NCBI GenBank assembly: GCA_963761005.1
Contig: CAVXFK010000016.1
Coordinates: forward strand, 137,718 to 201,717
DNA from: DASWJZ01 sp963761005
GTDB lineage: Bacteria; Pseudomonadota; Alphaproteobacteria; Rhizobiales; Afifellaceae
DNA length: 64,000 nucleotides
Reading direction: 5' to 3'
Below the pieces are notes generated by a model. It had not been told where the DNA came from, ran no database searches, and saw nothing but the letters and a program-made list of their open reading frames with translations. Each line of letters opens with the position of its first letter. Position 1 is the first letter of the stretch. Of the stretch, positions 34,623-43,842 are shown piece by piece. Position numbers and translations under genes: made by a program.

Positions 34623-35978
34623 ATGACCAGTCCGGGTGACGCCGCCGCAATACCGCAGGAACACTATCAGCTGGCCGGCAGCCCGGCGGCCGGCCTCACG
34701 ATGGGAACGTGGGGGTTCTTCGTCGGCTTCGCCGCGGTCGCGCTCTACGGACCCGCCGCCAAATATTTCCAGGAGCAGATGCACCTCGGCGGGCTCGCGC
34801 TCGGCCTCCTTGTCGCGGCCCCGCAACTCACCGGCTCGCTTCTGCGCATCCCGTTCGGGGCTTGGGTCGACCGCGTCGGCGGCCGTTTGCCGATGCTGAC
34901 GCTGTTCGCCTTGTCGCTCGTGGGCATGTGGGGACTGGTGTTTATTCTGCTGACCGTGAAGACGCTCACGGTCGCCGCTTATCCGATCATCGTGATGTTC
35001 GGATTTCTGAGCGGATGCGGGGTGGCGTCGTTCTCGGTCGGAATTCCTCAAGTCTCGTATTGGTACCCGCAGTCGCGCCAGGGCACGGCGCTTGGCGCCT
35101 ATGGCGGCATCGGCAATCTCGCGCCGGGCATCTTCACGCTGGTACTGCCCTTCGCCATCGCTGCGTGGGGTCTCGCAGGCTCTTATTTCGCCTGGTTCAC
35201 GTTTCTTCTGATCGGCACCGCGATCTACGCCTGGCTGGCGCACGACGCCTATTTCTTCCAGCTCCGCAAGCAGGGCGTCGATCCTGACACGAGCCGGAAG
35301 ATCGCCCGCGCCAAGGGGCAGGAGCTCTTCCCCAACGAGCGGGTCTGGCAGGCGGTGATCACCGCGGCCGAGGATCCCCGCACGTGGGGCCTCGTCGCTC
35401 TCTACTTCGTTTCCTTTGGCGGCTTCCTGGCGCTTACCGCGTGGTTCCCGACTTATTGGATCAACTTGCACCACATGGACATCAAGCAGGCGGCGTTGCT
35501 TGGCGGCCTCGGTTTCTCGCTCGTCGCCGCGATCGTCCGCGTGTTCGGCGGAATGTTGTCCGAGCGCATCGGCGGAGAGCGAACTGCGATCATCGCGTTC
35601 ACGGCCGTCCTGATCGGAGCAGCCATTCTCACGTTCGTGGCGGACTTCTATCAGGCGCTTGGCGGTGAGTTGCTGATCGCGCTCGGCATGGGCATCGGCA
35701 ATGCCGCCGTCTTCAAGATGGTGCCGAAATATGTACCCGAGGCGGTCGGCGGCGCGGCGGGCCTTGTCGGTGGGCTCGGCGCTTTAGGGGGTTTCGTCAT
35801 CCCGCCGTTTCTTGGTGCCGTCGTCGATGCGCTCGGAACGGACGGCTACGCGGGTGGCTTCTTCGCTTACATCGTGCTCGCGGTGATGGCGATCGGCGTC
35901 TCCGTCTACTTCTCGCACCTCGATCGCGGCGCCACATCTGGGAAGGCGGCCGGCACCGCGCTCCCGCAGGCACGGTAG
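34623..35978 (+). CDS. narK: NarK-type nitrate/nitrite transporter (MFS)
   Basis: This 451-residue protein is a major facilitator with 12 predicted membrane segments. It shows the nitrate/nitrite porter signature around GIGNLAPGIFTLVLP (about 165) and GMGIGNAAVFKMVPKYVPEA near 360. The central loop (about 215-245) contains the soluble segment seen in NarK-type proteins. The start is the ATG at 34623 with AAGGAG upstream. It heads the respiratory nitrate reductase operon, eight bases before narG, so nitrate uptake or nitrite export for anaerobic respiration is the clear role. Confidence 0.93.
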   Translation: MTSPGDAAAIPQEHYQLAGSPAAGLTMGTWGFFVGFAAVALYGPAAKYFQEQMHLGGLALGLLVAAPQLTGSLLRIPFGAWVDRVGGRLPMLTLFALSLVGMWGLVFILLTVKTLTVAAYPIIVMFGFLSGCGVASFSVGIPQVSYWYPQSRQGTALGAYGGIGNLAPGIFTLVLPFAIAAWGLAGSYFAWFTFLLIGTAIYAWLAHDAYFFQLRKQGVDPDTSRKIARAKGQELFPNERVWQAVITAAEDPRTWGLVALYFVSFGGFLALTAWFPTYWINLHHMDIKQAALLGGLGFSLVAAIVRVFGGMLSERIGGERTAIIAFTAVLIGAAILTFVADFYQALGGELLIALGMGIGNAAVFKMVPKYVPEAVGGAAGLVGGLGALGGFVIPPFLGAVVDALGTDGYAGGFFAYIVLAVMAIGVSVYFSHLDRGATSGKAAGTALPQAR

Positions 35979-35986
35979 GCAGCGCC

Positions 35987-38900
35987 ATGAGCCATTTCCT
36001 CGACCGCTTGACCTTCTTCAACCGCACCGTCGACACCTTCGCCGACGGCCACGGTATCGTCACCCGCGAGGACCGCCGCTGGGAGGACGGCTATCGCAAG
36101 CGCTGGCAGCACGACAAGATCGTGCGCTCCACTCACGGCGCAAACTGCACCGGCTCTTGCTCCTGGAAGATCTACGTCAAGGGCGGGATCGTCACCTGGG
36201 AGACGCAGCAGACCGACTATCCGCGCACGCGGCCGGATCTGCCGAACCACGAGCCGCGCGGCTGCTCGCGCGGCGCCAGCTATTCCTGGTACCTCTATTC
36301 CGGCAACCGCGTGAAATATCCGCTGGTGCGCTCGCGACTTCTGAAGCTGTGGCGCGCAGCGCGGGCCCGAAACACACCGGTCGCCGCGTGGGCGTCAATT
36401 GTCGAAGACCCGGAGAAGCGCGCAAGCTACACCAGGAAGCGCGGCCTCGGCGGCTTCGTGCGCGCCGACTGGGATGAGGTGACCGAGATCATCGGCGCCG
36501 CCAACGCCTACACCGCGAAGGCCTACGGCCCCGACCGCGTCGTCGGCTTCTCGCCGATCCCGGCGATGTCGATGGTGAGCTATGCTGCCGGCGCCCGCTA
36601 TCTCTCGCTGCTCGGCGGCGTGTGCATGTCGTTCTACGACTGGTACTGCGACCTGCCGCCGTCGAGCCCGCAGACCTGGGGCGAGCAGACGGACGTGCCG
36701 GAATTGGCCGACTGGTACAATTCCGGATTTCTGATCCTGTGGGGCTCGAACGTGCCGCAGACGCGCACGCCCGACGCCCACTTCTACACCGAGGCGCGCT
36801 ATCGTGGCGCGAAGAGCGTCGTGATCTGCCCGGACTATTCGGAAGCCTCGAAATTCGCCGACCTTTGGATATCGGTGAAGCAAGGCACCGACGCGGCGCT
36901 CGCGATGGCGATGGGCCACGTGATCCTGCGCGAATTCCATATCGACCGGCAGGCCGACTACTTCGCCGATTACGTCCGGCAATATACAGACATGCCGATG
37001 CTGGTCCGCCTGGTGAAGCAGGACGGCAGGCTTGTGCCCGAGCGTCTGCTCCGCGCGTCCGATTTTTCCGGAACGTTAGGCGAGACCAACAATCCGGAAT
37101 GGAAGACCGTCGCCTTTGACGAAGACTCCGGCGCCGTCGTGGTCCCGCGCGGATCGGTCGGGTTCCGCTGGGGCGAGAAAGGCAAGTGGAATCTCGAAGA
37201 GAAGGATTCTTCCGGCCACGACACGCGGCTCCAACTGACACTCGCAGACACCGAGCATGATCTCGCCGACGTCGCCTTTCCCTATTTCGGCAATATCGAG
37301 CACGACCACTTCACCGGCACGGATCACCCGAGCGTGCTTGAGCGCAAGGTGCCTGTCAGGAAGTTGAAGCTCGCCGACGGCGAGGTGCTGGTCGCCACGG
37401 TCTTCGACCTATTCATCGCCAACTATGGCGTCGATCGCGGCTTCGGCGGCAAGCATGTCGCCGGGAGCTATGACGACAACGAGCCCTATACGCCGGCCTG
37501 GGCGGAAAAGATCACCGGCGTGCCGCGCGACCAGATCATCACCGTGGCGCGCGAGTTCGCGCTGAACGCCGAGAAGACCCACGGCCGCTCGATGGTGATC
37601 ATCGGCGCGGCGATGAACCATTGGTACCACTGCGACATGAACTATCGCGGCGTCATCAACATGCTCGTCATGTGCGGCTGCGTCGGTCAGTCGGGCGGCG
37701 GCTGGTCGCACTACGTCGGGCAGGAAAAGCTCAGGCCGCAATCGGGTTGGCTGCCGCTCGCCTTCGGTCTCGATTGGAACCGTCCACCGCGCCAGCAGAA
37801 CTCGACCTCGTTCTTCTACGCGCACACCGACCAGTGGCGCTACGAGACGCTGGACGTCAAAGAGATCCTTTCGCCCACGGCACCGGCCGGTCCGTGGGAT
37901 GGTGCGCTGATCGACTACAACGTTCGCGCCGAGCGCATGGGCTGGCTGCCCTCCGCGCCGCAGCTCGAGACCAACCCGCTCAACGTCGCGGCGCAGGCCG
38001 CGGCAAGAGGAATGGAGCCGAAGGACTACGTCGCGGAGGCGCTCACGTCGGGCGAGCTCAAGCTCTCCTGCGAAGACCCGGACAAGCCAATCAACTGGCC
38101 GCGCAACCTTTTCGTCTGGCGCTCCAACTTGCTCGGTTCCTCGGGCAAGGGCCACGAGTATTTCCTGAAGCACCTGCTCGGTACGACGCACGGTGTGCTC
38201 GGCAAGGACCTCGGCGAGACCGGGCGTCAGAAGCCAGAGGAGGTCGCCTGGCACGACGAAGCGCCGGAAGGAAAGCTCGACCTCCTGGTGACGCTCGACT
38301 TCCGCATGTCGACCACCTGCGTCTACTCCGACATCGTTCTTCCGACCGCCACCTGGTATGAGAAGAACGACCTCAACACTTCCGACATGCATCCCTTCAT
38401 CCACCCGCTCACGAGCGCTGTGGACCCCGTCTGGGAATGCAAGAGCGACTGGGAGATCTACAAGGCGATCGCCAAGGCCTTCTCCAAGGTCGCGCCGGAA
38501 GTGCTCGGTGTCGAGAAGGACGTCGTGCTGACACCGATCATGCACGACAGCCCCGGCGAGATCGCCCAGGCGCTCGACGTCAAGGACTGGAAGAAGGGCG
38601 AGGTCGCGCCGATCCCCGGCAAGACCATGCCGCAGGTGACGGTGGTCGAGCGCGACTACCCGAACCTCTACAAGCGCTTCACCTCGCTCGGGCCGCTGAT
38701 GTCGAAGATCGGCAATGGCGGCAAGGGCATCGCTTGGAACACCGAGCGCGAGGTCGAGTCCCTCAAGAAGCTCAACGGTGTCGTCACCGAGGAGGGAGCT
38801 ACCAAAGGCTTCGCGAAGATCGACACCGACATCGATGCCTCCGAAGTCATTCTCATGCTGGCGCCGGAGACGAACGGCGAGGTTGCGGTCAAGGCGTGGG

Positions 38901-39745
38901 AAGCGCTCGGCAAGACGACGGGTCGCGAACATGCGCATCTCGCGATCCCGAAGGAGGACGAGAAGATACGCTTCCGCGACGTGGTCGCGCAGCCGCGCAA
39001 GATCATCTCATCGCCGATCTGGTCGGGGCTGGAATCGGAGAAGGTCTGCTACAACGCCGGCTACACCAACGTCCACGAGCTGATCCCCTGGCGCACGCTG
39101 TCCGGTCGCCAGCAGCTCTACCAGGATCACCTGTGGATGCGCGCCTTCGGCGAGGCGCTCTGCGCCTATCGCCCGCCGATCGACACCAAGGCGGTGAAGC
39201 CCGTCATCGACCGCAAGCCGAACGGCAACAAGACGGTGGTGCTGAACTTCATCACCCCGCATCAGAAATGGGGCATCCACTCCACCTACACCGACAATCT
39301 CCTGATGCTGACTCTGTCGCGCGGCGGCCCGATCGTGTGGATCAGCGAGGCGGACGCCAAGAAGGCCGGCATCGTCGACAACGACTGGATCGAGGCCTTC
39401 AACTCGAACGGCGCGCTGGTCGCACGCGCCGTCGTCTCGCAGCGCGTGAAAGAGGGCATGTGCATGATGTACCACGCGCAGGAGAAGATCGTGAACGTGC
39501 CGGGGTCGGAGCAGACCGGGCAGCGCGGCGGCATCCACAACTCGGTGACGCGCACGGTCCTGAAGCCGACGCACATGATCGGCGGCTACGCACAACAATC
39601 CTACGGCTTCAACTACTACGGCACGATCGGCACTAACCGCGACGAATTCGTCGCCATCCGCAAGATGGCAAACATCGACTGGCTCGATGGCCCCGCATCC
39701 GATCAGCCCGCCGAGACAGCACCGCGCATGGAGGCCGCAGAATGA
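35987..39745 (+). CDS. narG: Respiratory nitrate reductase alpha subunit NarG
   Basis: The 1,252-residue catalytic subunit binds bis-MGD molybdenum and the FS0 cluster. The N-terminal motif HGANCTGSCSW (from about residue 48) provides the His and Cys cluster ligands. The molybdenum aspartate should lie in the segment MSFYDWYCDLPPSSPQTWG near residue 215-233. Length matches E. coli NarG (1,247). There is no twin-arginine signal, so this is the membrane-bound cytoplasm-facing enzyme and not NapA. Its stop overlaps narH (ATGA). Confidence 0.97.
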   Translation: MSHFLDRLTFFNRTVDTFADGHGIVTREDRRWEDGYRKRWQHDKIVRSTHGANCTGSCSWKIYVKGGIVTWETQQTDYPRTRPDLPNHEPRGCSRGASYSWYLYSGNRVKYPLVRSRLLKLWRAARARNTPVAAWASIVEDPEKRASYTRKRGLGGFVRADWDEVTEIIGAANAYTAKAYGPDRVVGFSPIPAMSMVSYAAGARYLSLLGGVCMSFYDWYCDLPPSSPQTWGEQTDVPELADWYNSGFLILWGSNVPQTRTPDAHFYTEARYRGAKSVVICPDYSEASKFADLWISVKQGTDAALAMAMGHVILREFHIDRQADYFADYVRQYTDMPMLVRLVKQDGRLVPERLLRASDFSGTLGETNNPEWKTVAFDEDSGAVVVPRGSVGFRWGEKGKWNLEEKDSSGHDTRLQLTLADTEHDLADVAFPYFGNIEHDHFTGTDHPSVLERKVPVRKLKLADGEVLVATVFDLFIANYGVDRGFGGKHVAGSYDDNEPYTPAWAEKITGVPRDQIITVAREFALNAEKTHGRSMVIIGAAMNHWYHCDMNYRGVINMLVMCGCVGQSGGGWSHYVGQEKLRPQSGWLPLAFGLDWNRPPRQQNSTSFFYAHTDQWRYETLDVKEILSPTAPAGPWDGALIDYNVRAERMGWLPSAPQLETNPLNVAAQAAARGMEPKDYVAEALTSGELKLSCEDPDKPINWPRNLFVWRSNLLGSSGKGHEYFLKHLLGTTHGVLGKDLGETGRQKPEEVAWHDEAPEGKLDLLVTLDFRMSTTCVYSDIVLPTATWYEKNDLNTSDMHPFIHPLTSAVDPVWECKSDWEIYKAIAKAFSKVAPEVLGVEKDVVLTPIMHDSPGEIAQALDVKDWKKGEVAPIPGKTMPQVTVVERDYPNLYKRFTSLGPLMSKIGNGGKGIAWNTEREVESLKKLNGVVTEEGATKGFAKIDTDIDASEVILMLAPETNGEVAVKAWEALGKTTGREHAHLAIPKEDEKIRFRDVVAQPRKIISSPIWSGLESEKVCYNAGYTNVHELIPWRTLSGRQQLYQDHLWMRAFGEALCAYRPPIDTKAVKPVIDRKPNGNKTVVLNFITPHQKWGIHSTYTDNLLMLTLSRGGPIVWISEADAKKAGIVDNDWIEAFNSNGALVARAVVSQRVKEGMCMMYHAQEKIVNVPGSEQTGQRGGIHNSVTRTVLKPTHMIGGYAQQSYGFNYYGTIGTNRDEFVAIRKMANIDWLDGPASDQPAETAPRMEAAE

Positions 39746-41262
39746 GAGTGCGCGCGCAAATCGCGATGGTCTTGAACCTCGACAAGTGCATCGGGTGTCA
39801 CACCTGCTCGGTCACCTGCAAGAACGTGTGGACCAACCGCGAAGGCATGGAATACGCATGGTTCAACAACGTCGAGACGAAGCCGGGCATCGGCTATCCG
39901 AAGCACTGGGAGGACCAGGACCGCTGGAATGGCGGTTGGAGGCGCAAGCGGAACGGCAAGATCGAACCCAAGATCGGCGGCAAGTGGCGGGTGCTCGCGA
40001 ACATCTTCGCCAATCCCGATCTGCCGGAGATCGACGACTACTACGAGCCCTTCACCTTCGACTACGAGCACCTGCAGAAGGCGCCCGAGCTCCAAGCCAC
40101 GCCAACGGCGCGGCCACGCTCGCTCATCACCGGCGAGCGGATGGAGAAGATCGAGTGGGGGCCGAACTGGGAGGAGATTCTCGGCGGCGAGTTCTCCAAG
40201 CGCTCGCAGGATACCAACTTCGAAGGCATCCAGAAGGACATCTACGGGCAGTTCGAAAACACCTTCATGATGTACCTGCCGCGGCTCTGCGAGCACTGCC
40301 TCAACCCGGCTTGCGTCGCGGCGTGCCCCTCAGGCGCGATCTACAAGCGCGAGGAGGACGGCATCGTCCTGATCGACCAGGACAAGTGTCGGGGCTGGCG
40401 CATGTGCGTGTCCGGCTGCCCCTACAAGAAGGTCTACTACAATTGGGAAAGCGGGAAGTCGGAGAAGTGCATCTTCTGCTTCCCGCGCATCGAGGCCGGC
40501 CAGCCGACGGTTTGCTCAGAAACCTGCGTCGGCCGTATCCGCTACCTCGGTGTCGTGCTCTATGACGCCGACCGCATCGAGGAGGCGGCGAGCTCGGCAG
40601 ACGAGCAGGACCTCTACGAGGCGCAGCTCTCCATCTTTCTCGATCCCAACGACCCGCATGTCATCGAAGAGGCGCGCGCCGCCGGGATCAGCGAAAGCTG
40701 GCTGGAAGGCGCGCGCCGCTCGCCGGTCTGGAAGATGGCGATGGAGTGGAAGGTGGCCTTCCCGCTTCACCCGGAATACCGCACGCTGCCGATGGTCTGG
40801 TACGTGCCTCCGCTTTCGCCGATCCAGTCGGCGGCAGAGGCCGGCAAGATCGGCGTCGACGGCGAGATGCCGGATGTGCGCTCGCTTCGCATCCCGCTCA
40901 GATACCTCGCCAACCTACTGACGGCCGGCAAAGAGGAGCCGGTCGCACAAGCGCTGGAGCGCATGCTCGCCATGCGCGCCTACATGCGCGCGAAGAGCGT
41001 CGACGGTGTCATCGACGAAGGCATTGCCGAGCGCGTTGGTCTCACCGCGGGGCACATCGAGGAGATGTACCAGGTGATGGCGATCGCCAACTACGAGGAC
41101 CGCTTCGTCGTTCCGACCGCGCATCGCGAGCGCGACGAGGACGCCTACGATCTTCGTGGCTCATGCGGCTTTTCGTTCGGCAACGGATGTTCCGGCGGCA
41201 CGACCGAAACCAACCTTTTCGGCAAGTCGAAGCGGGCGAAGAATCCGATGGAGATCGCGTGA
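39742..41262 (+). CDS. narH: Respiratory nitrate reductase beta subunit NarH
   Basis: A 506-residue iron-sulfur protein that wires NarI haem to NarG. Four cluster motifs are seen: CIGCHTCSVTC, CEHCLNPACVAACP, CRGWRMCVSGCP and CIFCFP...CSETC. In the third, a tryptophan takes the place of one cysteine, the known feature that makes that cluster [3Fe-4S]. Length matches E. coli NarH (512). It overlaps narG by four bases, and its last base is shared with the narJ start. Confidence 0.97.
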   Translation: MRVRAQIAMVLNLDKCIGCHTCSVTCKNVWTNREGMEYAWFNNVETKPGIGYPKHWEDQDRWNGGWRRKRNGKIEPKIGGKWRVLANIFANPDLPEIDDYYEPFTFDYEHLQKAPELQATPTARPRSLITGERMEKIEWGPNWEEILGGEFSKRSQDTNFEGIQKDIYGQFENTFMMYLPRLCEHCLNPACVAACPSGAIYKREEDGIVLIDQDKCRGWRMCVSGCPYKKVYYNWESGKSEKCIFCFPRIEAGQPTVCSETCVGRIRYLGVVLYDADRIEEAASSADEQDLYEAQLSIFLDPNDPHVIEEARAAGISESWLEGARRSPVWKMAMEWKVAFPLHPEYRTLPMVWYVPPLSPIQSAAEAGKIGVDGEMPDVRSLRIPLRYLANLLTAGKEEPVAQALERMLAMRAYMRAKSVDGVIDEGIAERVGLTAGHIEEMYQVMAIANYEDRFVVPTAHRERDEDAYDLRGSCGFSFGNGCSGGTTETNLFGKSKRAKNPMEIA

Positions 41263-41954
41263 TGGTGAAGACATTCAAGGCACTGTCGCTGCTTGTCAGC
41301 TATCCGACGCCGGAGCTTCAGGCGAACGCGCGCGAGCTTCGCGAGGTGTTGGCGGGGGAGGGGATCGTCAGCGGCCAGGCGCGCCGTGCGCTGCATTCCC
41401 TGATCGAGGATTTCGCTTCGGGTGACCTCTACGACTTTCAGGAGCGCTATGTGCTCCTGTTCGACCGCACCCGCTCGCTGTCGCTGCATCTCTTCGAGCA
41501 TGTGCACGGCGAGAGCCGCGACCGTGGCCAGGCGATGATCGATCTGAAGGCGCTCTACGAGAAGAACGGCCTTTTAATCGGCGCCACTGAGCTGCCAGAC
41601 TTCCTGCCGCTGTTCCTCGAATACCTTTCGACGCGACCGCTCGGCGAAGCCACCGAGACGCTCGGACAGACGGTGCACATCCTATCCGCTCTCGCAGAGC
41701 GGCTAGCCAAGCGCGGCTCCTCCTACGAGGCGGTCTTCCGCGCGCTCGTCGCCATCGCCGCGGCGAAGCCCAAGGACGAAGATGTAGCCGAGCTCATGCA
41801 GGAGCCGGATCCCGATCCGACGGATCTCGCGGCGCTCGACGCAGCCTGGGAGGACGAGCCGGTGACCTTCGGGCCAGCCGCGGGTCGCTGCAAGGATGGC
41901 CTCATTGCCCGCGTGCGCGCCGCCAAGCGCCCGGCCGCTTCACCCGAAGCGTGA
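41262..41954 (+). CDS. narJ: Nitrate reductase assembly chaperone NarJ
   Basis: The 230-residue helical protein belongs to the NarJ/TorD chaperone family and helps insert the molybdenum cofactor into NarG before membrane attachment. The pattern LLSYPTPELQ at the start (as LVSYPTPELQANARE) and FQERYVLLFDRTRSLSLHLFEHVHGES near residue 60-85 are typical. The start is the ATG at 41262, sharing a base with the narH stop; a much longer in-frame opening is shadow. It is not part of the mature enzyme. Confidence 0.94.
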   Translation: MVKTFKALSLLVSYPTPELQANARELREVLAGEGIVSGQARRALHSLIEDFASGDLYDFQERYVLLFDRTRSLSLHLFEHVHGESRDRGQAMIDLKALYEKNGLLIGATELPDFLPLFLEYLSTRPLGEATETLGQTVHILSALAERLAKRGSSYEAVFRALVAIAAAKPKDEDVAELMQEPDPDPTDLAALDAAWEDEPVTFGPAAGRCKDGLIARVRAAKRPAASPEA

Positions 41955-41964
41955 GGAGAAGAGA

Positions 41965-42702
41965 ATGCGCGACTTCTTCGACCACGCACTGTTCGGCTGG
42001 TACCCGTATCTCTGCCTGACGGTGTTCCTGATCGGCAGCCTCGTGCGCTTCGACCGCGAGCAATACACGTGGCGGAGCGGCTCGAGCCAGCTCCTGCGTC
42101 GGCGGCAGCTCTTCTGGGGCTCCAACCTCTTCCATTTCGGCATCCTCGTCATCTTCCTCGGCCATTTCGTCGGCCTCTTGACGCCGATCTGGGTGTTCGA
42201 TGCGATCGGCATCTCGCATACCTTCAAGCAATGGATGGCGATCATCGTCGGTGGCGTCGCCGGTATCTTCTGCTTCATCGGCATCACGCTGCTCGCGCAC
42301 CGGCGGCTGTTCGATTCGCGCATTCGCAAGACCTCGTCCTTCGGCGACGTCGCGGTCCTGCTTCTGCTCTGGGCGCAGCTTACGCTCGGGTTTGCTACCA
42401 TCCCGGTGTCGCTCAACCATCTCGACGGCCACGAGATGGTGCGGTTCATGACCTGGGCGCAGGGCGTGTTCACCCTTCAGCCGGACGTCTGGGTCCTGAT
42501 CGCCGGCGCGAACCCGATCTTCAAGCTGCACCTTGTCCTCGGCATGACGATCTTCCTCGTCTTTCCTTTCACGCGCCTGGTGCACATCTGGAGCGCACCG
42601 GTCTGGTATCTCGGCCGCCGCGGATACCAGGTCGTTCGCACGAGCCGCCCCGCGGGCCGTCAGGCGGTTTCGTCGACGCGGCGCACCATTCCCGTGGAGT
42701 AG
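41965..42702 (+). CDS. narI: Respiratory nitrate reductase gamma subunit NarI
   Basis: This 245-residue membrane protein with five helices carries two b haems and oxidises quinol. Probable haem histidines are in LFHFGILVIFLGHFVG (two, near residue 56-66) and in the C-terminal helices (KLHLVLGM near 190 and RLVHIWSAP near 206). E. coli NarI has 225 residues; the extra length is a short basic C-terminal tail. The start is the ATG at 41965, preceded by GAGGAGAAG. Confidence 0.95.
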   Translation: MRDFFDHALFGWYPYLCLTVFLIGSLVRFDREQYTWRSGSSQLLRRRQLFWGSNLFHFGILVIFLGHFVGLLTPIWVFDAIGISHTFKQWMAIIVGGVAGIFCFIGITLLAHRRLFDSRIRKTSSFGDVAVLLLLWAQLTLGFATIPVSLNHLDGHEMVRFMTWAQGVFTLQPDVWVLIAGANPIFKLHLVLGMTIFLVFPFTRLVHIWSAPVWYLGRRGYQVVRTSRPAGRQAVSSTRRTIPVE

Positions 42703-42705
42703 GGC

Positions 42706-43536
42706 ATGAGCTGTGCCCTCCATTCTCTCGATTTGCCGAAACCGGAGGCGATCAGCGTCAATGGCGTCGAGATCGCGCGCGATGACATCGCGCGCGAGGC
42801 GCAGCATCATCCGGCCGCAGCGCCGCGAACGGCCTTCGAGGATGCGGCGCGTGCGCTCGTGATCCGCGAGCTGCTGATCCAGGAGGCGCGCCGGATCGAG
42901 ATGGAGGCCGCACCGCTCAGCGACGATGCCGGTCGCCGCGAGACGCAGGAGGAAGCACTGATCCGCGGCCTGGTCGAGCGCGAGGTCAAGACGCCCGAGC
43001 CGGACGAGGCGACTTGCCGCCGCTATTACGAGCAAAACAAGCGGGCGTTCCGCTCACCCGATATCTTCGAGGCGGCTCATATCCTCCTGTCGGCGCCTGC
43101 TGGCGATCGCGCCGCCACTCAGCGCGCGGAAGCTGATGCGCGGACGATCCTTTCGGAGCTGAAGCGGCATCCGGAGCGCTTCGCCGATCTCGCGCGGGCG
43201 CACTCCGCCTGCTCGTCGGCGGCCAGCGGCGGAAACCTTAGCCAGATCACAGCAGGCCAGACGACGCCGGAATTCGAGCAGGCGCTTTTTCGGCTTGACC
43301 CCGGCACGATCTCCGAGGAGCCGGTCGCGACCCGCTACGGGCTGCACATCATCAGGCTCGATCGCAGGATCGAGGGCAGGGGGCTCCCGTTCGAGCTGGT
43401 TGCCGACCGCATCGCCGATTACCTGCGCGAGAGCGTCACCCGCCGCGCGACGGCGCAATATATCGCGCGCCTCGTGTCACGAGCCGACATCCGCGGCGTC
43501 GCGATGGAGGGCGCTGAGACGCGCCGCGTCAACTGA
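42706..43536 (+). CDS. Parvulin-type peptidyl-prolyl isomerase (NifM/PpiC-like)
   Basis: This 276-residue protein has an N-terminal helical region (about 20-110) and a parvulin domain (about 120-225), with EAAHILLSAPAGD at its start, FADLARAHSACSSAASGGNL in the middle and TRYGLHIIRLDRRIEG at the end. No signal peptide is present, so it acts in the cytoplasm, as NifM does for nitrogenase. It begins four bases after narI, and such genes are often found in nar operons, probably helping fold a nitrate reductase subunit. The target is inferred from position. Confidence 0.88.
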   Translation: MSCALHSLDLPKPEAISVNGVEIARDDIAREAQHHPAAAPRTAFEDAARALVIRELLIQEARRIEMEAAPLSDDAGRRETQEEALIRGLVEREVKTPEPDEATCRRYYEQNKRAFRSPDIFEAAHILLSAPAGDRAATQRAEADARTILSELKRHPERFADLARAHSACSSAASGGNLSQITAGQTTPEFEQALFRLDPGTISEEPVATRYGLHIIRLDRRIEGRGLPFELVADRIADYLRESVTRRATAQYIARLVSRADIRGVAMEGAETRRVN

Positions 43537-43549
43537 ACGGGCGGAGACG

Positions 43550-43831
43550 ATGCTGTTGGGTGACCTTTTGGCGCGCTTCGCCGACGAGAGCGTCGCCGCC
43601 GAGGCGGTCCTTTCGCTCGGCGATCCGGCGTTGCTCGCGTCGGTGCGCGAGCGAGCGGAAGCGCGCGGCCTGGAGGTCGGCGCCTTCGCGGCCGGCGCCG
43701 TCCGGCAATACGCACGGGAGGCGTCGGACGAGGAGTGGGCCACGCTGCTCAGCGCCATGAACCGTGATCCGGATCCGGGGATAGTCTGCTTCAAACGCGC
43801 TTTGGCGCACGCGCTCTCCGGCGAAGCCTGA
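43550..43831 (+). CDS. Small uncharacterised protein of the nar operon
   Basis: I do not recognise this 93-residue protein. It is predicted helical and soluble, alanine- and arginine-rich, with no cysteine pair. The start MLLGDLLARFADESVAAEAV at the ATG at 43550 follows a GCGGAG site. It lies 13 bases after the isomerase gene and 11 before nnrS, so it is in the operon. Codon use matches its neighbours, so it is probably real. Confidence 0.7.
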   Translation: MLLGDLLARFADESVAAEAVLSLGDPALLASVRERAEARGLEVGAFAAGAVRQYAREASDEEWATLLSAMNRDPDPGIVCFKRALAHALSGEA

Positions 43832-43842
43832 AGGCCTTCCCA

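Noticed and set aside
37409..38938. A 509-residue open frame on the minus strand inside narG
   Set aside because: It is antisense to the well-conserved NarG frame and has no recognisable sequence; long antisense frames are expected in high-GC coding DNA.
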